A DNA stretch of 64,000 bases, from assembly GCF_000340215.1 (NCBI RefSeq), contig NW_006921532.1, positions 835,844 to 899,843 on the forward strand, in the 5' to 3' direction. Positions 32,672-46,919 of this stretch are shown one piece after another (position 1 is the stretch's first letter; every line of letters starts with the position of its first letter). The notes under the pieces are model-generated. The model made no database searches and had not been told where the DNA came from. It saw only the letters and a program-made list of their open reading frames with translations. A program made the position numbers and the translations under genes. Source of the DNA: Pseudocercospora fijiensis CIRAD86 (lineage: Eukaryota; Ascomycota; Dothideomycetes; Mycosphaerellales; Mycosphaerellaceae).

Positions 32672-33773
32672 TCAGCCTGAGCTGTTTGGATATCCTCCAT
32701 GTGGAGGGCCACCTGGATACCAAGGCTGCGCAGGCTGCTGTGCGGGCTGTGAATAAGGAGAAACACCCGGCACGCTTGAGCTACGTTGGTCTGGAGGCAT
32801 CATATATTGAGGCTGGACGGGAGAATGACCATGGCCGGGAATTGTTCGCATTACGCGATGTTCGGGCGCATGCTGGCATGTCGGCGCGTAAGGGCCAGCC
32901 ATTTGCTGGTTGTGAGGCGGACGGTAATTTTCAGGGTAAGACATAGACCGCAATGTCGGTTGTGACTGCCATTGCTGCGGCGGTTGCTCAGACGGATGAG
33001 AAAAGGACTCCGCTTGCGAGACATTCGGCGATGAAGGAAAGGGCGCTACATCCGCTCCGCTGGCTGTGTTGTAACGAGAAGGGGGCTGCGATAGTTGAGG
33101 TGTGGCATTCGTAGGGATTCGCTGGCCATGAACGGCATATTCTGAAGATTGCCAGGGTGGATTTGCCTGGCCTGCTTGATGATAGGGGTAATATTGCTGA
33201 GAAGGCGCTGCACCAATGGTTATGCGCTGATTTCTTGGTCGATGCTGAAATGACATACCTTGCATTTGAAGATGATTCGACGGAATGGGCATGCCTTGAA
33301 AGCCCGGCGTGCTTTCTTGCGGCACGTTTTGAAATCCGCTGCCAAAGGGATGAGCGTGTTCGAAAGTTGTCGGGTCCATTTGAGTCGGCGACGTGGAGAC
33401 AGCAGATGATGGGCCTGATGGTTGTGCGCCAGACCTACTGGAAGACTCGGATCGAGCGTCGATGGCGGCCTGCTGGTCGACCGGGTAGAAGACGCATTCT
33501 TTCTTGAGGCGAATGCAGTTCTGGCATCGCGGTTCGTTCTCGTCTTCGGACAGCAAGCATCGTATCTTGCGACGGCGACAGTGCGCTAATAGGGAGTCAG
33601 CCAAATGTCGCGGCGCGGGAGGGTGCTGCGATGGCGTGTGCTGGGACGGGTCGTGGAAATCGAGACTTCCAAGGTACAGTAGCAGCAGCAGGACGGCACG
33701 ACTCACCACACGCAATGGAGATCCGTTGGTATCCGAGCTTGTTCCGCTTCTTGTCGAGGTCAGAATCCGACAT
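32672..33773 (-). CDS. Short Zn2Cys6 (C6 zinc cluster) protein
   Basis: Two exons: 33,773-33,707 and 33,585-32,672, joined across a 121-nt intron (GTGAGT...TTAG), giving 326 aa. The start is the ATG at 33,773 (M-S-D-S-D-L-D-K-K-R-N-K). The intron falls between the first two cysteines. Splicing creates the binuclear cluster Cys22, 25, 32, 43, 46, 53 (C-A-H-C-R-R-R-K-I-R-C and C-Q-N-C-I-R-L-K-K-E-C), the DNA-binding domain of fungal Gal4-type regulators. The remaining 270 residues are Gln/Pro/Ser-rich and disordered, with no sign of the middle regulatory domain found in large members. It is therefore a small nuclear DNA-binding protein, target unknown. A downstream exon cannot be excluded. It is transcribed in the same direction as SMC5 but 2.6 kb away. 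Confidence 0.85.
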
Positions 33774-36387
33774 GATGTGAGCCCGAAGCGAAGGTGTTGA
33801 AGAGGACGTGGACAGATGTTGACGCAGCTTTGTTTGAGGAGGCTTCTGTTTCTTCCTGCTCGCTCCAAGTGCAAGTGGTGGTGGGGCTCCCGACGCAAAG
33901 GGTGCGCTGGCGATCCCGCGATCCACGGTCAGCTGCGCGGGAGGTGTTGTCCTTGCAGTGGTGGGTAAGGCGCCATGCTGGGGGAGACGTGAAGACATTA
34001 CAGTAGTGGCTCAGCTCAAGCTTAACGTTGCCGTGGCTGTCCTTCAATCCCCTTCTGGCTGGATATTGCAAGGTCCTCAGATATGCAGGATGCAGGATGC
34101 GCGCGTTGATGAGGGAGGCTAGGATCGAGTGCTCCAGATGACCAAGCCTTCTCCTCCGCCGTCAAAAGGCTTGCGAGATGGTAGGAAGCGAAGCACCTGG
34201 CCAATCGAGAAGTTAATTTGCTCGTAGATGCTAACTCCCATTAATAAGGGTGAACGTTACTTCGCCTCCGAAAGTGTTGTGGCAAATGGGCTACAGAGCA
34301 GGAAAGTTTTGCTGCTCTGAACGCAGGCGTATCATAGACTCGCTATTCTCTTCCCGACTTTGACTAGATGTGTGGCGTTACTAGCCCAAAGCGTATCAAG
34401 ACAATTGCGCCAATATGCACGCGAGAAAGTAGCCTCGCGGCGCTGTTGTCGAAAGAGGCGTTTCGAGAATGCAAGGTTTACTGAGCTTAGCCGAGCTAGA
34501 TCCTGCTCATGCATGACTCCAGGAAGCAGGTGCCCAGAAGATATTATTGTCTGTCATATTGACAAGAAGGGTCCCATATTGGTGACCGTGTAGGGATGGA
34601 GAGTGGCCAAAGCCTCCACCCTGCCTTTCTTGCTACAAACGCCGGCAGTGCACACCTACAAAACTCTTGCAGGCTTCCTCCTCGCAGACCTCCTTCGAGT
34701 GGCCAGACCTTCGTGCCTCGCACATGCATTATTGTGCATCATGCAATTGGTTGACTTCTCATGTATTGCTCACTCTACGGCTTGAGCTTCTCCAGCATCT
34801 CCACCGCACTGTTTGGCGAGGCCCCATTGAAATGCCCAGCACTCCACGACGGACTGATCCAGCACTGCCTCGCCTGCCTCTCACTATGCTGTCGGAGGAT
34901 GTGCAAAGGTTGCTGATGTGGACCTGGCAGCCGGAATTTTTGCCCTCTGGAGTGTGGAGGGAGCTAGGTTGAGAAGATGTGCAACAGAGCTGCCGTGATG
35001 GTCGTGACGAGACGTAAGTTACGCTTCACGAGATTCATCAGCGAGGTAGCGTTAAGATTTCAGATCTGGCGCACGCCGGGTCAAAGCGCCAACCGCCACG
35101 CCGTACGGAAACCAGGTACTACATTCTGTGGCTTTCGCGCATGCAGGGCAGGGAACAGAAGAGCAGGGCATTCGTGGAGCTGTATACAGTAGACCTTCTC
35201 CATTATTCCAGCCCATGTCATCAATAGCAGAACAGACGCCGGTTTGGCCAAACGAAGGATGCGCCAAAGACGCGATTTCGTGACATCTGTCTGGCCAGAA
35301 GGTTTCTTCCGGATCAGGGGGCCTGATCCTTCAGGCGTACGACCGACTCTCTTGCCACAAGAGGCGTGTATAGATCTTGGTCGAGGGCAACATCCATCTT
35401 GCATCGAAAACCTACTATTCGCCGCCGTCCTAGCGCACCCGCCAGGCGTGCTCGCCAGCTGGTGCAGCATGGGATGGGATGAATGAGCATAGCACGTGGT
35501 GAAGCTGAGACATGGGCGCTCGTTGCACATTACGGAGTGCAGTCCGTTGGATGCGTGCCAGGGATACCCTTACAGTCAGAGCGACGACACTTCAGCCTCC
35601 AGGTTTCACTTCATCAGACGGACGAGGTGTGCTGATCATCATCAAGTCGTGACGAGTGAATAATGGAGTTGGACAGCACGAACTTTCGCCTCCAGGCTCT
35701 TTGACAAGACTGATCTGCACCCGCGAACATGCGTTCCCTTCATCCATCAGCGAAGCCTCATGTTGTGCCGGCCGGCGGATTTGGAATTCCGCGCCGCTGA
35801 GCAAAAGAATGGTATATGGCGAGCTTTTCGGGCCTTCTTTGCTCTTTCTGACGTTCATGCCAAATCGAAGATCGTGATGCGCCACAGTCAGCCAAAATGC
35901 AGGCACTAGTGCGGAACGACTCGAGCAGAGCGCGCTGCCATGTCTGTCACTCGAACAAACTCCCGCACGAGCATTATTAGAATTTGAAAAGACACAGCAT
36001 AGGGAGGAGAGCAAGAAGTAATAAGCAGGTGCAGTGCAGGATCAGTTCGAAGAATGCGTTGTAGAAGGTGCGTGCGTGTTGTGCCTGCCGTTCAACCAGG
36101 AAGGAAGGGGCTGAAACGGAGATGGCTGACAAGTCATGCATCGCGACTTTCGTACACTCCTTGACGAGCGAGCGAGCGGGCAGGGCAGGGCAGGTTTGAG
36201 TGTATGTGCGTGTGCGAGCTCGAGACGTTCAAATGCTCGTTCAGTTCCTTTGATTGCACCAGAGTTCCTCACAAAGCGAATTGGACATTCATCTACGTCA
36301 AAGACATACTGATAATCACATACCTACAAGCGTGAGGGCAAGAGAAGGGCAAACCATACAATCCAGCCAGTTCTCTTCAATCGTACA
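33774..36387. other. Long intergenic region between SMC5 and the Zn2Cys6 gene
   Basis: 2.6 kb of unmutated DNA. Small frames (up to about 150 codons) on both strands lack domains and are mutually overlapping. The right part must contain the SMC5 3' UTR and the left part the promoter and leader of the Zn2Cys6 gene. I see no tRNA or other RNA gene. Confidence 0.45.
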
Positions 36388-39901
<3,514 letters not shown>

Positions 39902-40157
39902 GGCCGCGTCGAGGTGGATGGAGGTGTCGTATGGCAAGCAAGCAGTGAGGTCGAGGTCGAAGTGGGAGAGACGCGTAGAAGCGCGTTCTCGATGCGGGCG
40001 CGGTCAAAAGTTTAAAATGACAGGGCACCACATTTACATACACATTCTCACTATGCACAAGCAAAGTGCTGGTCAAATATTCGACCATCCAGGAAGGGAA
40101 GGGAAATATGTAGTCGCAGATGCCACTGCATAATACAGGGTGTATGAATGCGACAAG
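39902..40157. promoter_or_regulatory. Shared SMC5/POP1 divergent promoter
   Basis: Only 256 bp separate the two start codons, so both promoters and both leaders must fit here. I could not identify a convincing TATA box or named factor site. Co-regulation is possible but not shown. Confidence 0.6.
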
Positions 40158-42832
40158 ATGGCGCCTCCAAACCTGCCCAAGACAGCGCCGACAAATAATG
40201 CCTCGAAAAAGCGCAAAGAACCGCCCACGAATACATCCAACTCCAAGAGCGATAACAAGCGGCCGAAGGCCGATCATAGAGCGAAGCAGCGAGATGCGCG
40301 GGCACTTGCTAGTCAGACATCTTCGGAGGCCTTCAAGAATGGAGAGCTGGACGTGGACAAGTTCGTCAAGGCGAGAGAGTATGAGATTCGAGCTCTGGAA
40401 GAGGGTATGGCCAGGAGCAAAAAGGCTCTAACTACACGTGCTTTCCAGCAAGTACCCAAAGAGCTGAGGAGAAGAACGGCGAGTCACAATGCTAAGAGAG
40501 TCCCAAAGCGCCTGCAGAAGCGCGCCAAGGTGGAGGTATGTTATGCCTTTGATCTGGGCTGAGGATGGATATCAAATGGCTAGCTAGAGCTGATCGCTGA
40601 CATCTGAGCTAGATGGTGGCAGACAATACTCCGACAGTGACTGCTAGGAGAAGAAAGCCTACAAGACATATGCGACTGCGCATGGAAACAGCCAAGAAGC
40701 TCAGGGCGCTGGGAGCGGCCCAACGAAAAGCGAGCAAGAAAGATAGCGATGAGAAGGTCACTGTCAGGCCTATTGATCAAGCGAATGAAGAAAAGGTGGT
40801 CGAAGGCACTGCGATCAAGGCACGAGCGCCGAAAGTCAAGAAGGCAAAACTCGCGGAAGCACCCACGCCTAAAGCGAAGTTTCGAAAACGACAAATGAAT
40901 AAGACTTGGCTGCCGACTCACATGTTCCATGCTAAAAGAGCCCGCATGACATCTCCAAAAGAGCCTTTGTGGCGCTTCGCCATTCCTCTAACTCCGACGG
41001 CGAAATGTTATAGACCGACGCATCGAGCCGCCAATGATCGTGGCGCGATAGCTTGGGATGTGAGCTACATGTCCACTATTGGTCTGGAAGGCCAGCAAAG
41101 AAGTATCGAAGGCTTGCTGAAAGCTTTGAATGTCGATGAAAATCTTTGGACTAGGGATGGAGAGAAGTGGCGCACTGGCAGTAGAGCATGGGATGGTTTT
41201 GTGTTCGAGCGCGAAGCACCGCATAGACCGATCGCACCCGTGACTGTGATATGGTCCCCTTCGCCTGAATCGACAGCTGAAATCGAAGACTTGTCGAAGC
41301 GAAAGAGGAAGGTCTTGTTGCGGGTGCATCCATCTGCATTTCTACAGCTATGGGAGGAGATACTTCGACTCAGCAAAGTTGCAAAGCCATCAATTACGGT
41401 TGAAGATCTTCGCTACGAGATCGGTAGCATTGAGGTGACAGGTCCTGGAGCGACCGAAGCGCTTTTAAGTGCTCTCCGGCCTTCACCGCACGAAGAAGGT
41501 TCTTCCGGATATCCCAGCGGAAGTGCTGAGAAGGTTTGGAGCTCTTTGGCTGGACTCACGGACGTCTCGTTGATACCTAAGAATGTTGTCTTAGGTCTGA
41601 ACGTGCAGGACTCAAGACTACATCACCCTCCACGCACGATCAAGCTTCCAAGCACAGCAGAAGAGCAAATGAAATTGCTTGAGCTCACGGCTTCGTGGCC
41701 AGTCGATGCACCTTCTACACCGTTCTCCTTGCTTGACCGACGCGCGCGTGTTGCTGCAAGCTCGAGCCTGCCCAGTCAAAAGGCAATCAATCGACGAAAG
41801 TCCTTAGCAGCACCTGGCCAGTATCCGGAGGCAGTAGCCACCGATCCCAGAATACCAACCATAATCTATTCAGCTTCAGGTGGAGACCGAAGACAAGGAT
41901 CGTGGGTTGTACTACTGCCCTGGAAAGCAGTACAGCCGATCTGGTATGGTATCATCTACTACCCATTATCGACAGGTGGTCAGCCTCGATTTGGCGGATT
42001 GGATGAGAAGCGTCAACTGTGCTTTGAGGCTGGACGGCCTTGGTTTCCTGGTGACTTTCCTGGCACCAAAGCTGGATGGGAGTGGGAGATACAAGAACGA
42101 AAGAAACGCGAAGATGAATGGAGGCGACGGCCAAAGAGCAAGCGCGTCAACTGGGATGCCGTCAAGCTCGCAAACGGCAAGAAAGGAGAAATAGGATCTG
42201 GCTGGGCATGTGACTGGGAGCGCCTGATCAACGGTCCTCCGCAAATTTCCGAAGCAGACACGAAAGAAGGCGCCAAGGACGGCAAAAACGACAAACCAAA
42301 CGCTCCACCATCCATCGAACCACCAACCCTCACCTACCTCCCACACCCACAATCAAAAACCCCCCTCCCCCCAAACCCCCTAACAACAATCTCCCTAACC
42401 TCCCTCTCAAAAGGCACCCCCCAACCCAACGCCCGAATCTACCGCCTCCCCTCCAAAAACCCCACCTTACGAACCTCCTGGCTCTCCCTCCTGCACCGCC
42501 AAAAACCAAACCCCCCTCCCCTCCCCAAAAACGCCCCACCTCACATCCTCCATCGTAATCTAGCCCAATCCCTCCTCGAACCCGCACGAGCCGGAGCAGA
42601 AAATTACCCGACCGTACCCGGCGAGGAAGATCTGATAGGTTTCGTGACGATGGGGAATAGGAATTTGAATCTTGCGGAAGGGAGGGGGACGGGGGTGGGG
42701 AGTATTTTGTGGGAAAGAGTGGTGGGGGAGGAGGAGGAGGGGGAGGATGTGAAGAGAGATGGCGGGAAGATTTGTATTGTGAGGAATTCGGGACAGGGGG
42801 TGGGGAGGTTGGCGAGGTGGGAAGTAGTCTGA
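40158..42832 (+). CDS. POP1: Ribonuclease P/MRP protein subunit POP1
   Basis: Two exons: 40,158-40,535 and 40,613-42,832, with a 77-nt intron (GTATGT...TAG), giving 865 aa. The start is the ATG at 40,158 (AAG ATG GCG); the frame is open slightly upstream but only from a GTG. The N-terminal Pop1 domain shows E-L-R-R-R-T-A-S-H-N-A-K-R-V-P at about 102-116 and W-L-P-T-H-M-F-H-A-K-R-A-R-M at 225-238. The POPLD domain is near 545-640 (G-S-W-V-V-L-L-P-W-K; G-Q-P-R-F-G-G-L-D-E-K-R). The C-terminus has G-F-V-T-M-G-N and ends in G-Q-G-V-G-R-L-A-R-W-E-V-V. Pop1 is the largest protein of RNase P and RNase MRP, which process pre-tRNA 5' ends and pre-rRNA in the nucleus and nucleolus. Codons for the last 180 residues are unusually C-rich, then G-rich. 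Confidence 0.95.
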
Positions 42833-43241
42833 TGAAGACGGTTGTTCGAAATGAAGTGAGTGAGTGAGTGACTCACGTACTTTTTTTTGTTCGTTCCATA
42901 CTATCTATACATTCATTCTGTCTCCTTCTGCATGCATGCATACGAAAATGCTTGTTTCGACTAAGATATACAATGTTCTGTTCTGTTCTGTTCTGTCCTT
43001 CCAGTTTATCCGTCCACCAACACCATGCTAATATGCTAAAATCACAAGTGTAGTAGTAGTAGTACTGGCATTTCCCTTTCATCCAGTAATTTATGCCTGA
43101 CAAGACGTATTCAACTCATCCCAAACCACGCAATTCCTCCTCCTCCTCCCAGCCTTCTGTCCTTCACAATCCCAAACAAAGCGCTCTTTTCATAGTCATG
43201 AAACGTAACTCGACACCATCACTCTTCCAATACCGTCCTTC
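42833..43241. other. Convergent intergenic region of POP1 and the SP-x-K protein
   Basis: 409 bp holding both 3' UTRs. It contains a short TTCTG tandem run (42,975-42,996) and a GTA trinucleotide run near 43,051-43,064. No gene is seen. Confidence 0.6.
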
Positions 43242-45854
43242 CTAATTCCGCTTTTTCGGCTGAGAAAGCGCAGCAAGCCGACTCTGGCTGATAGTTGTGC
43301 CAGAACGAGCAGTGGTCTTCTTCACAGGACTGGTGGTCTTCGCTCCTTTCGGCTTGACACCGAGAGTAGTGCGACGTGCGGCAGAAGCTGCTGTGGGTGC
43401 AGTCGCCGCGGAAGGCTTTTTGATAGTCGTCATCTTCGGAGAAGGTGCGGATGTCTTCGCTCGCTTGGCAGGTCTATGCTCTTCTTCTTCTTCCTGTTCC
43501 TCCGCCTCTGGAAGCGCTGGAGTATTCTCCTTATCGGACGTTATCTCGACATCAGAGTCTGCGTTAGCGGCAGCCATCTTGTTTTCAAACTCGAATTTGC
43601 GCTTCTTCGTGCCTTGAGCTGGAGAGACGATTTCGTCTTTGGAAGCAGTCGCAGCATGGTTTTCGAACGCGAACTTGCGCTTCTTGCTGCCTGTAATTGG
43701 AGCGGGAGATGGAACGACATCGGCTGAGACGTGGCGAATAGTCGAAGGACGCTGTCGCTGAGCCTCAGAAGCTGGAGCATTGGGTGACTGTCCGAAGATG
43801 ATGCCGTGGTGATCGGCGCGGAACGTGAAATCCTGCGGTCCAGCTGTTTGTCGGCGCTTCTGCGGAGATGGAGAGAGCGATGGCATCCGATCGTAGGTCG
43901 GCACCTCAAGTGGTAATGTTGGGTATGCGGGTGCATTGGAGACTGCCTCCGGCTCCGGCTGTGGCACCATACTGACAGTACGTTCACTCTTAGGGGAAGG
44001 CGTAGGTGTCTTAGACTCAGAAGATTGACGCTCTTGTGATTTCAGATCGCGCGCTTTTGTGGACGACGAAAAGTCAACCTTCTTGGATGTATGGCTCGCA
44101 GTATGTGGAGCAGCTGGCAAGGTCTTGTTCAGATCGGCAGCTCGCTGGCCCGGCGGAGTTGCAAGGTGAGTGCCTGCTGCGACCTTTGCAGGATCTTCAG
44201 AGTACAGACGCTGTGGCGTTCTCAAGATAGACTTCATCGGTGACTGACGGAGCAAGTTGAAGCGGCCCATCAATTTGCTCGAAGCGCTCTTGTCAGGAGT
44301 TTCCGTGACCGGTGCCGACGCCATGGGAAGCTTGGTGGGAGATCGCGCCAAGAATGGAGTTGTTGTATTTTGCTCATGTGATGACTCTTCCTTGGAAGCC
44401 TGACTGACTGCTGCTTTGACTGGTGATCTGGACAGGAATGGAACAGGCTTTTCCTTGGGCATCTCTTCGGCGTTCTGTTCTGCTCCCATTCTCTTAGACA
44501 TACCACTCTTAATTGGTGACCGAGCGAGAGCTGCACTCATCATTGAGCTTGGCTGCTCGACTGGAGCAGTCACGGTCGGCTTGGTGGCAAAGAGAGACGC
44601 TTTTGACGGGGACTTGGCGAGCAGAGGAGTCGCTGTCTTCTGCTCAGCTGGGGCTGCTTTGATTGGCGTGGACTGAATCGCTGCAGGCATAGCGATAGGT
44701 GCTGCGGCTGAAAGCTTTGCCAGCGAGAGCTGAGGAGCTGGGATTTTGCTTGTCTTCGTAGACTTGACACTGGCAGCACGGGCGAGGGAAGCCTGTGTTG
44801 GTGTCGTAAGCGCTGCAAGATTCGGTGCGCTTGCTTTCGACTGAAGCTGCTTAGGCGTGGACGGCAATGACTTGTCGCTCTCACTCGATGGTGGGCGATT
44901 AGCCGACACATCGTCAGTCTCTGCACGCTTAATTCGCTTAGTGGGCGAACGTGGCGCAGCTGCCACGGCACTCTTGAGATCTTTTGTAGAAGTCGAGCGT
45001 GGCAGGCCACTGCCTTTGAAGCTTGGCGTCGGCTTTGGACCTTCACGTGAGGTAGGTCGTGATGAAGGCGTATCTGGTTCGTCCAGTCTCGCCTTGGAAG
45101 GGCTTCGCTTGAGCGACTTCGTCTCATCTCTCTTCTCGGTGACCGCCTTAAGACGCGATGGATCTGCGCGGAAGGCACTGGCATGACCAGCAATTGACTC
45201 CATTTTCTCGAATTCTTTCAAATGTGCCTGGGAGAATCGGCCCTTCGGTTGAGCGATCCTACGCGCCGCCACCATCTGGTCGATGCTCTGTACGCCTTCG
45301 CCGCTGGAAAGCATTTGCTCTCTGATCAAAGCCGCCTTCTCCCGCTGCTCGTTCATGAGCGTCTTAGCCTCTGGACTCAGCTCCAGCGAGTGCTCGCGAC
45401 GAAATGTGAAGTGGAAGGCAGGAGACTTGAGATCGTTTTCGAGGTTGCGCGTCCTGCTAGGAGTTGCTTGCAGTGCGGCAAGAGGGCCCTTCTGCTTGGG
45501 CGGCTCGGTATGTGGTGGCATGCTCGAGAAGCCAAGATGGCGAGCTTCCTCTCGTGGCTTTGCGGTCGTCTGATGATGTAGCTGCGGGTGCATCTCTTGC
45601 TCGCTGGGCTTGATCGGCGTGCCTTTGCGGGGTGTCGACATGGACTGCGGCAGACTCTGCTTCAGGTCTGGATAGCTGACCATCGAGGGCGAGTCGGGGA
45701 ATGCGCCTGGCATCTCGTCACTCTCCTGCAGCGATGAGAGTTTCGCCGGTACAGTGCGCGGAGTTCGAGTGGTGGGCGCATCGTGGGACAGGGAAACACG
45801 CTTGGGTGTTGTTGACTTGCGGTTTGCAAGGCGCGCTGAGCTGCGCCGCGCCAT
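43242..45854 (-). CDS. Basic, low-complexity SP-x-K-rich protein, likely nuclear (unidentified)
   Basis: A single exon of 870 aa from ATG 45,854 (ACA ATG GCG) to TAG. An upstream in-frame ATG at 46,088 would add 78 residues but lies at the island's edge, and its translation is unlike the rest. The N-terminus is basic (M-A-R-R-S-S-A-R-L-A-N-R-K). A denser, probably conserved block spans about 145-240 (P-A-F-H-F-T-F-R-R-E-H-S-L-E-L-S; F-S-Q-A-H-L-K-E-F-E-K-M). At least seven S-P-x-K motifs follow, resembling CDK sites or minor-groove DNA-binding repeats. Two K-K-R-K-F-x-F-E-N motifs 27 residues apart look like nuclear localisation signals, and the C-terminus is again Lys/Arg/Ser/Thr-rich. I do not recognise the family. 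Composition suggests a chromatin- or spindle-associated nuclear protein regulated by phosphorylation, which is inference. Confidence 0.8.
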   Translation of the reverse strand: MARRSSARLANRKSTTPKRVSLSHDAPTTRTPRTVPAKLSSLQESDEMPGAFPDSPSMVSYPDLKQSLPQSMSTPRKGTPIKPSEQEMHPQLHHQTTAKPREEARHLGFSSMPPHTEPPKQKGPLAALQATPSRTRNLENDLKSPAFHFTFRREHSLELSPEAKTLMNEQREKAALIREQMLSSGEGVQSIDQMVAARRIAQPKGRFSQAHLKEFEKMESIAGHASAFRADPSRLKAVTEKRDETKSLKRSPSKARLDEPDTPSSRPTSREGPKPTPSFKGSGLPRSTSTKDLKSAVAAAPRSPTKRIKRAETDDVSANRPPSSESDKSLPSTPKQLQSKASAPNLAALTTPTQASLARAASVKSTKTSKIPAPQLSLAKLSAAAPIAMPAAIQSTPIKAAPAEQKTATPLLAKSPSKASLFATKPTVTAPVEQPSSMMSAALARSPIKSGMSKRMGAEQNAEEMPKEKPVPFLSRSPVKAAVSQASKEESSHEQNTTTPFLARSPTKLPMASAPVTETPDKSASSKLMGRFNLLRQSPMKSILRTPQRLYSEDPAKVAAGTHLATPPGQRAADLNKTLPAAPHTASHTSKKVDFSSSTKARDLKSQERQSSESKTPTPSPKSERTVSMVPQPEPEAVSNAPAYPTLPLEVPTYDRMPSLSPSPQKRRQTAGPQDFTFRADHHGIIFGQSPNAPASEAQRQRPSTIRHVSADVVPSPAPITGSKKRKFAFENHAATASKDEIVSPAQGTKKRKFEFENKMAAANADSDVEITSDKENTPALPEAEEQEEEEEHRPAKRAKTSAPSPKMTTIKKPSAATAPTAASAARRTTLGVKPKGAKTTSPVKKTTARSGTTISQSRLAALSQPKKRN

Positions 45855-46092
45855 TGTTGCGCGAATGGGCGGGCTTTCCAGGCTCCTTCTAATATGCGGT
45901 GGTAGTAGCAGGAGTGGTAGCGCGACGATGTGGTCAAGGGTAGGCCGTCCACGAGGCCCCGTCACGATTGGCGTGTGTGCTCTGGCGGTAAGGTGTGACG
46001 TTGGAAGTTTTCGCTGTGTACCGCACAAGCAAGCGGCCCGGTTGTCTGGACGACCACCACGCCCTGCGCCTTGGCAGACGATGCACATTGTA

Positions 46093-46272
46093 CACTGCGA
46101 TTAAGCGAGATGGCGGACGGGGGTAATCCCCGTAAACGGCAGCTAGCTTGAAAGCGTTAGACGTGAACTTTTTAAAGGTACGGATAATTCCTTTAGGCAG
46201 TACGCTAGCTTTGACCAGTTAGATCCCGTTTTCAGGGATTACCGCCGTCCGCTATCTCGCTAAATCGCGGTA
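46093..46272. mobile_element. MITE-like element with 48-bp terminal inverted repeats
   Basis: The first 48 bp (starting CACTGCGATT) and the reverse complement of the last 48 bp (starting TACCGCGATT) agree at about 41 positions, and TA flanks both ends. At 180 bp and without coding capacity this fits a Tc1/mariner-related MITE or other TA-targeting foldback. It still contains CpA and TpG, unlike the sequence to its right. It sits 238 bp upstream of the start of the SP-x-K protein gene, in its likely promoter. Confidence 0.72.
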
Positions 46273-46274
46273 TA

Positions 46275-46825
46275 TATGCCCCTCGAGGATTCCCCGAGCC
46301 CTAGCTACCCGCCCGAGCCCTAGCATAACCCGAGATTACGAGATCGGCTGTTCTATATAAAATCGCGTATAGAAGCGGATAATCGCGTCGCTATAGGCCC
46401 CGCTAGCTAGGCAACTACTACAATACTGCTACTAGCAGCTATAAAGCTAAAGTTTGTTAGCAAATTAGTAGTATAGTAAGATTAAAGGTATTATTAGTTA
46501 TTAGCTATCTACTTAGGTCTAAGCGGATTGCGACCTACCGCCTTATAACTACGCGATGCTATATATACTAGCTTATACTAGTCTCTTAGTTGCTAACTAG
46601 TATACTACTACTACTAAATAAACTAAATTAGCTAATAGTACTATTACTAGCTAGCATACTGCTATTACTAGCTGGTATACTACTATTGCTAGCTAGTATA
46701 CTACTATTACTAAGTAGACTAATAGTGCTATTGCTATAGTACCTAGTAATAAAGCGGCCTTCCTACTAGCTATATAAGCGACTAGTAGTACTATTACTAA
46801 GTAGCCTATCGTTATTATTATTGCT
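46275..46825. other. RIP-mutated sequence left of the LINE, with a 21-bp tandem repeat
   Basis: No gene seen. Three full 21-bp units (46,641-46,703) based on CTATTACTAGCTAGTATACTA, plus a partial fourth. It may be the other half of the element interrupted by the LINE, whose Mutator-like transposase relic begins at 51,816. Confidence 0.5.
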
Positions 46826-46838
46826 TATATAATGCCGC
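46826..46838. repeat. LINE target-site duplication, left
   Basis: TATATAATGCCGC, repeated exactly at 51,803-51,815. Confidence 0.8.
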
Positions 46839-46919
46839 TATATAGTAATTACTATATTACTATATAGTAACAAGGAGATATAGACAACCTATATAGGGGA
46901 GCTAATATACTAGGTATAA

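Noticed and set aside
31507..32766. Several 60-140-codon open frames downstream of the Zn2Cys6 gene
   Set aside because: They overlap on both strands, lack domains, and many begin with GTG or TTG. None stands out as coding.
34022..36272. Open frames of 60-150 codons between SMC5 and the Zn2Cys6 gene
   Set aside because: Same pattern of overlapping, composition-driven frames without recognisable protein features.
40140..40157. POP1 starting at 40,140
   Set aside because: That codon is GTG. The ATG at 40,158 is in a strong context and gives a normal N-terminus.
43541..45193. Antisense and alternative-frame open frames over the SP-x-K gene
   Set aside because: Shadow frames favoured by the G/C-rich repetitive coding sequence; the translations are Arg/Ser/Leu-rich noise.
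45855..46088. 78-residue N-terminal extension of the SP-x-K protein from ATG 46,088
   Set aside because: The extension is Cys/Leu/Pro-rich, unlike the rest, starts five bases from the MITE border, and a better start (ACA ATG GCG) exists at 45,854.
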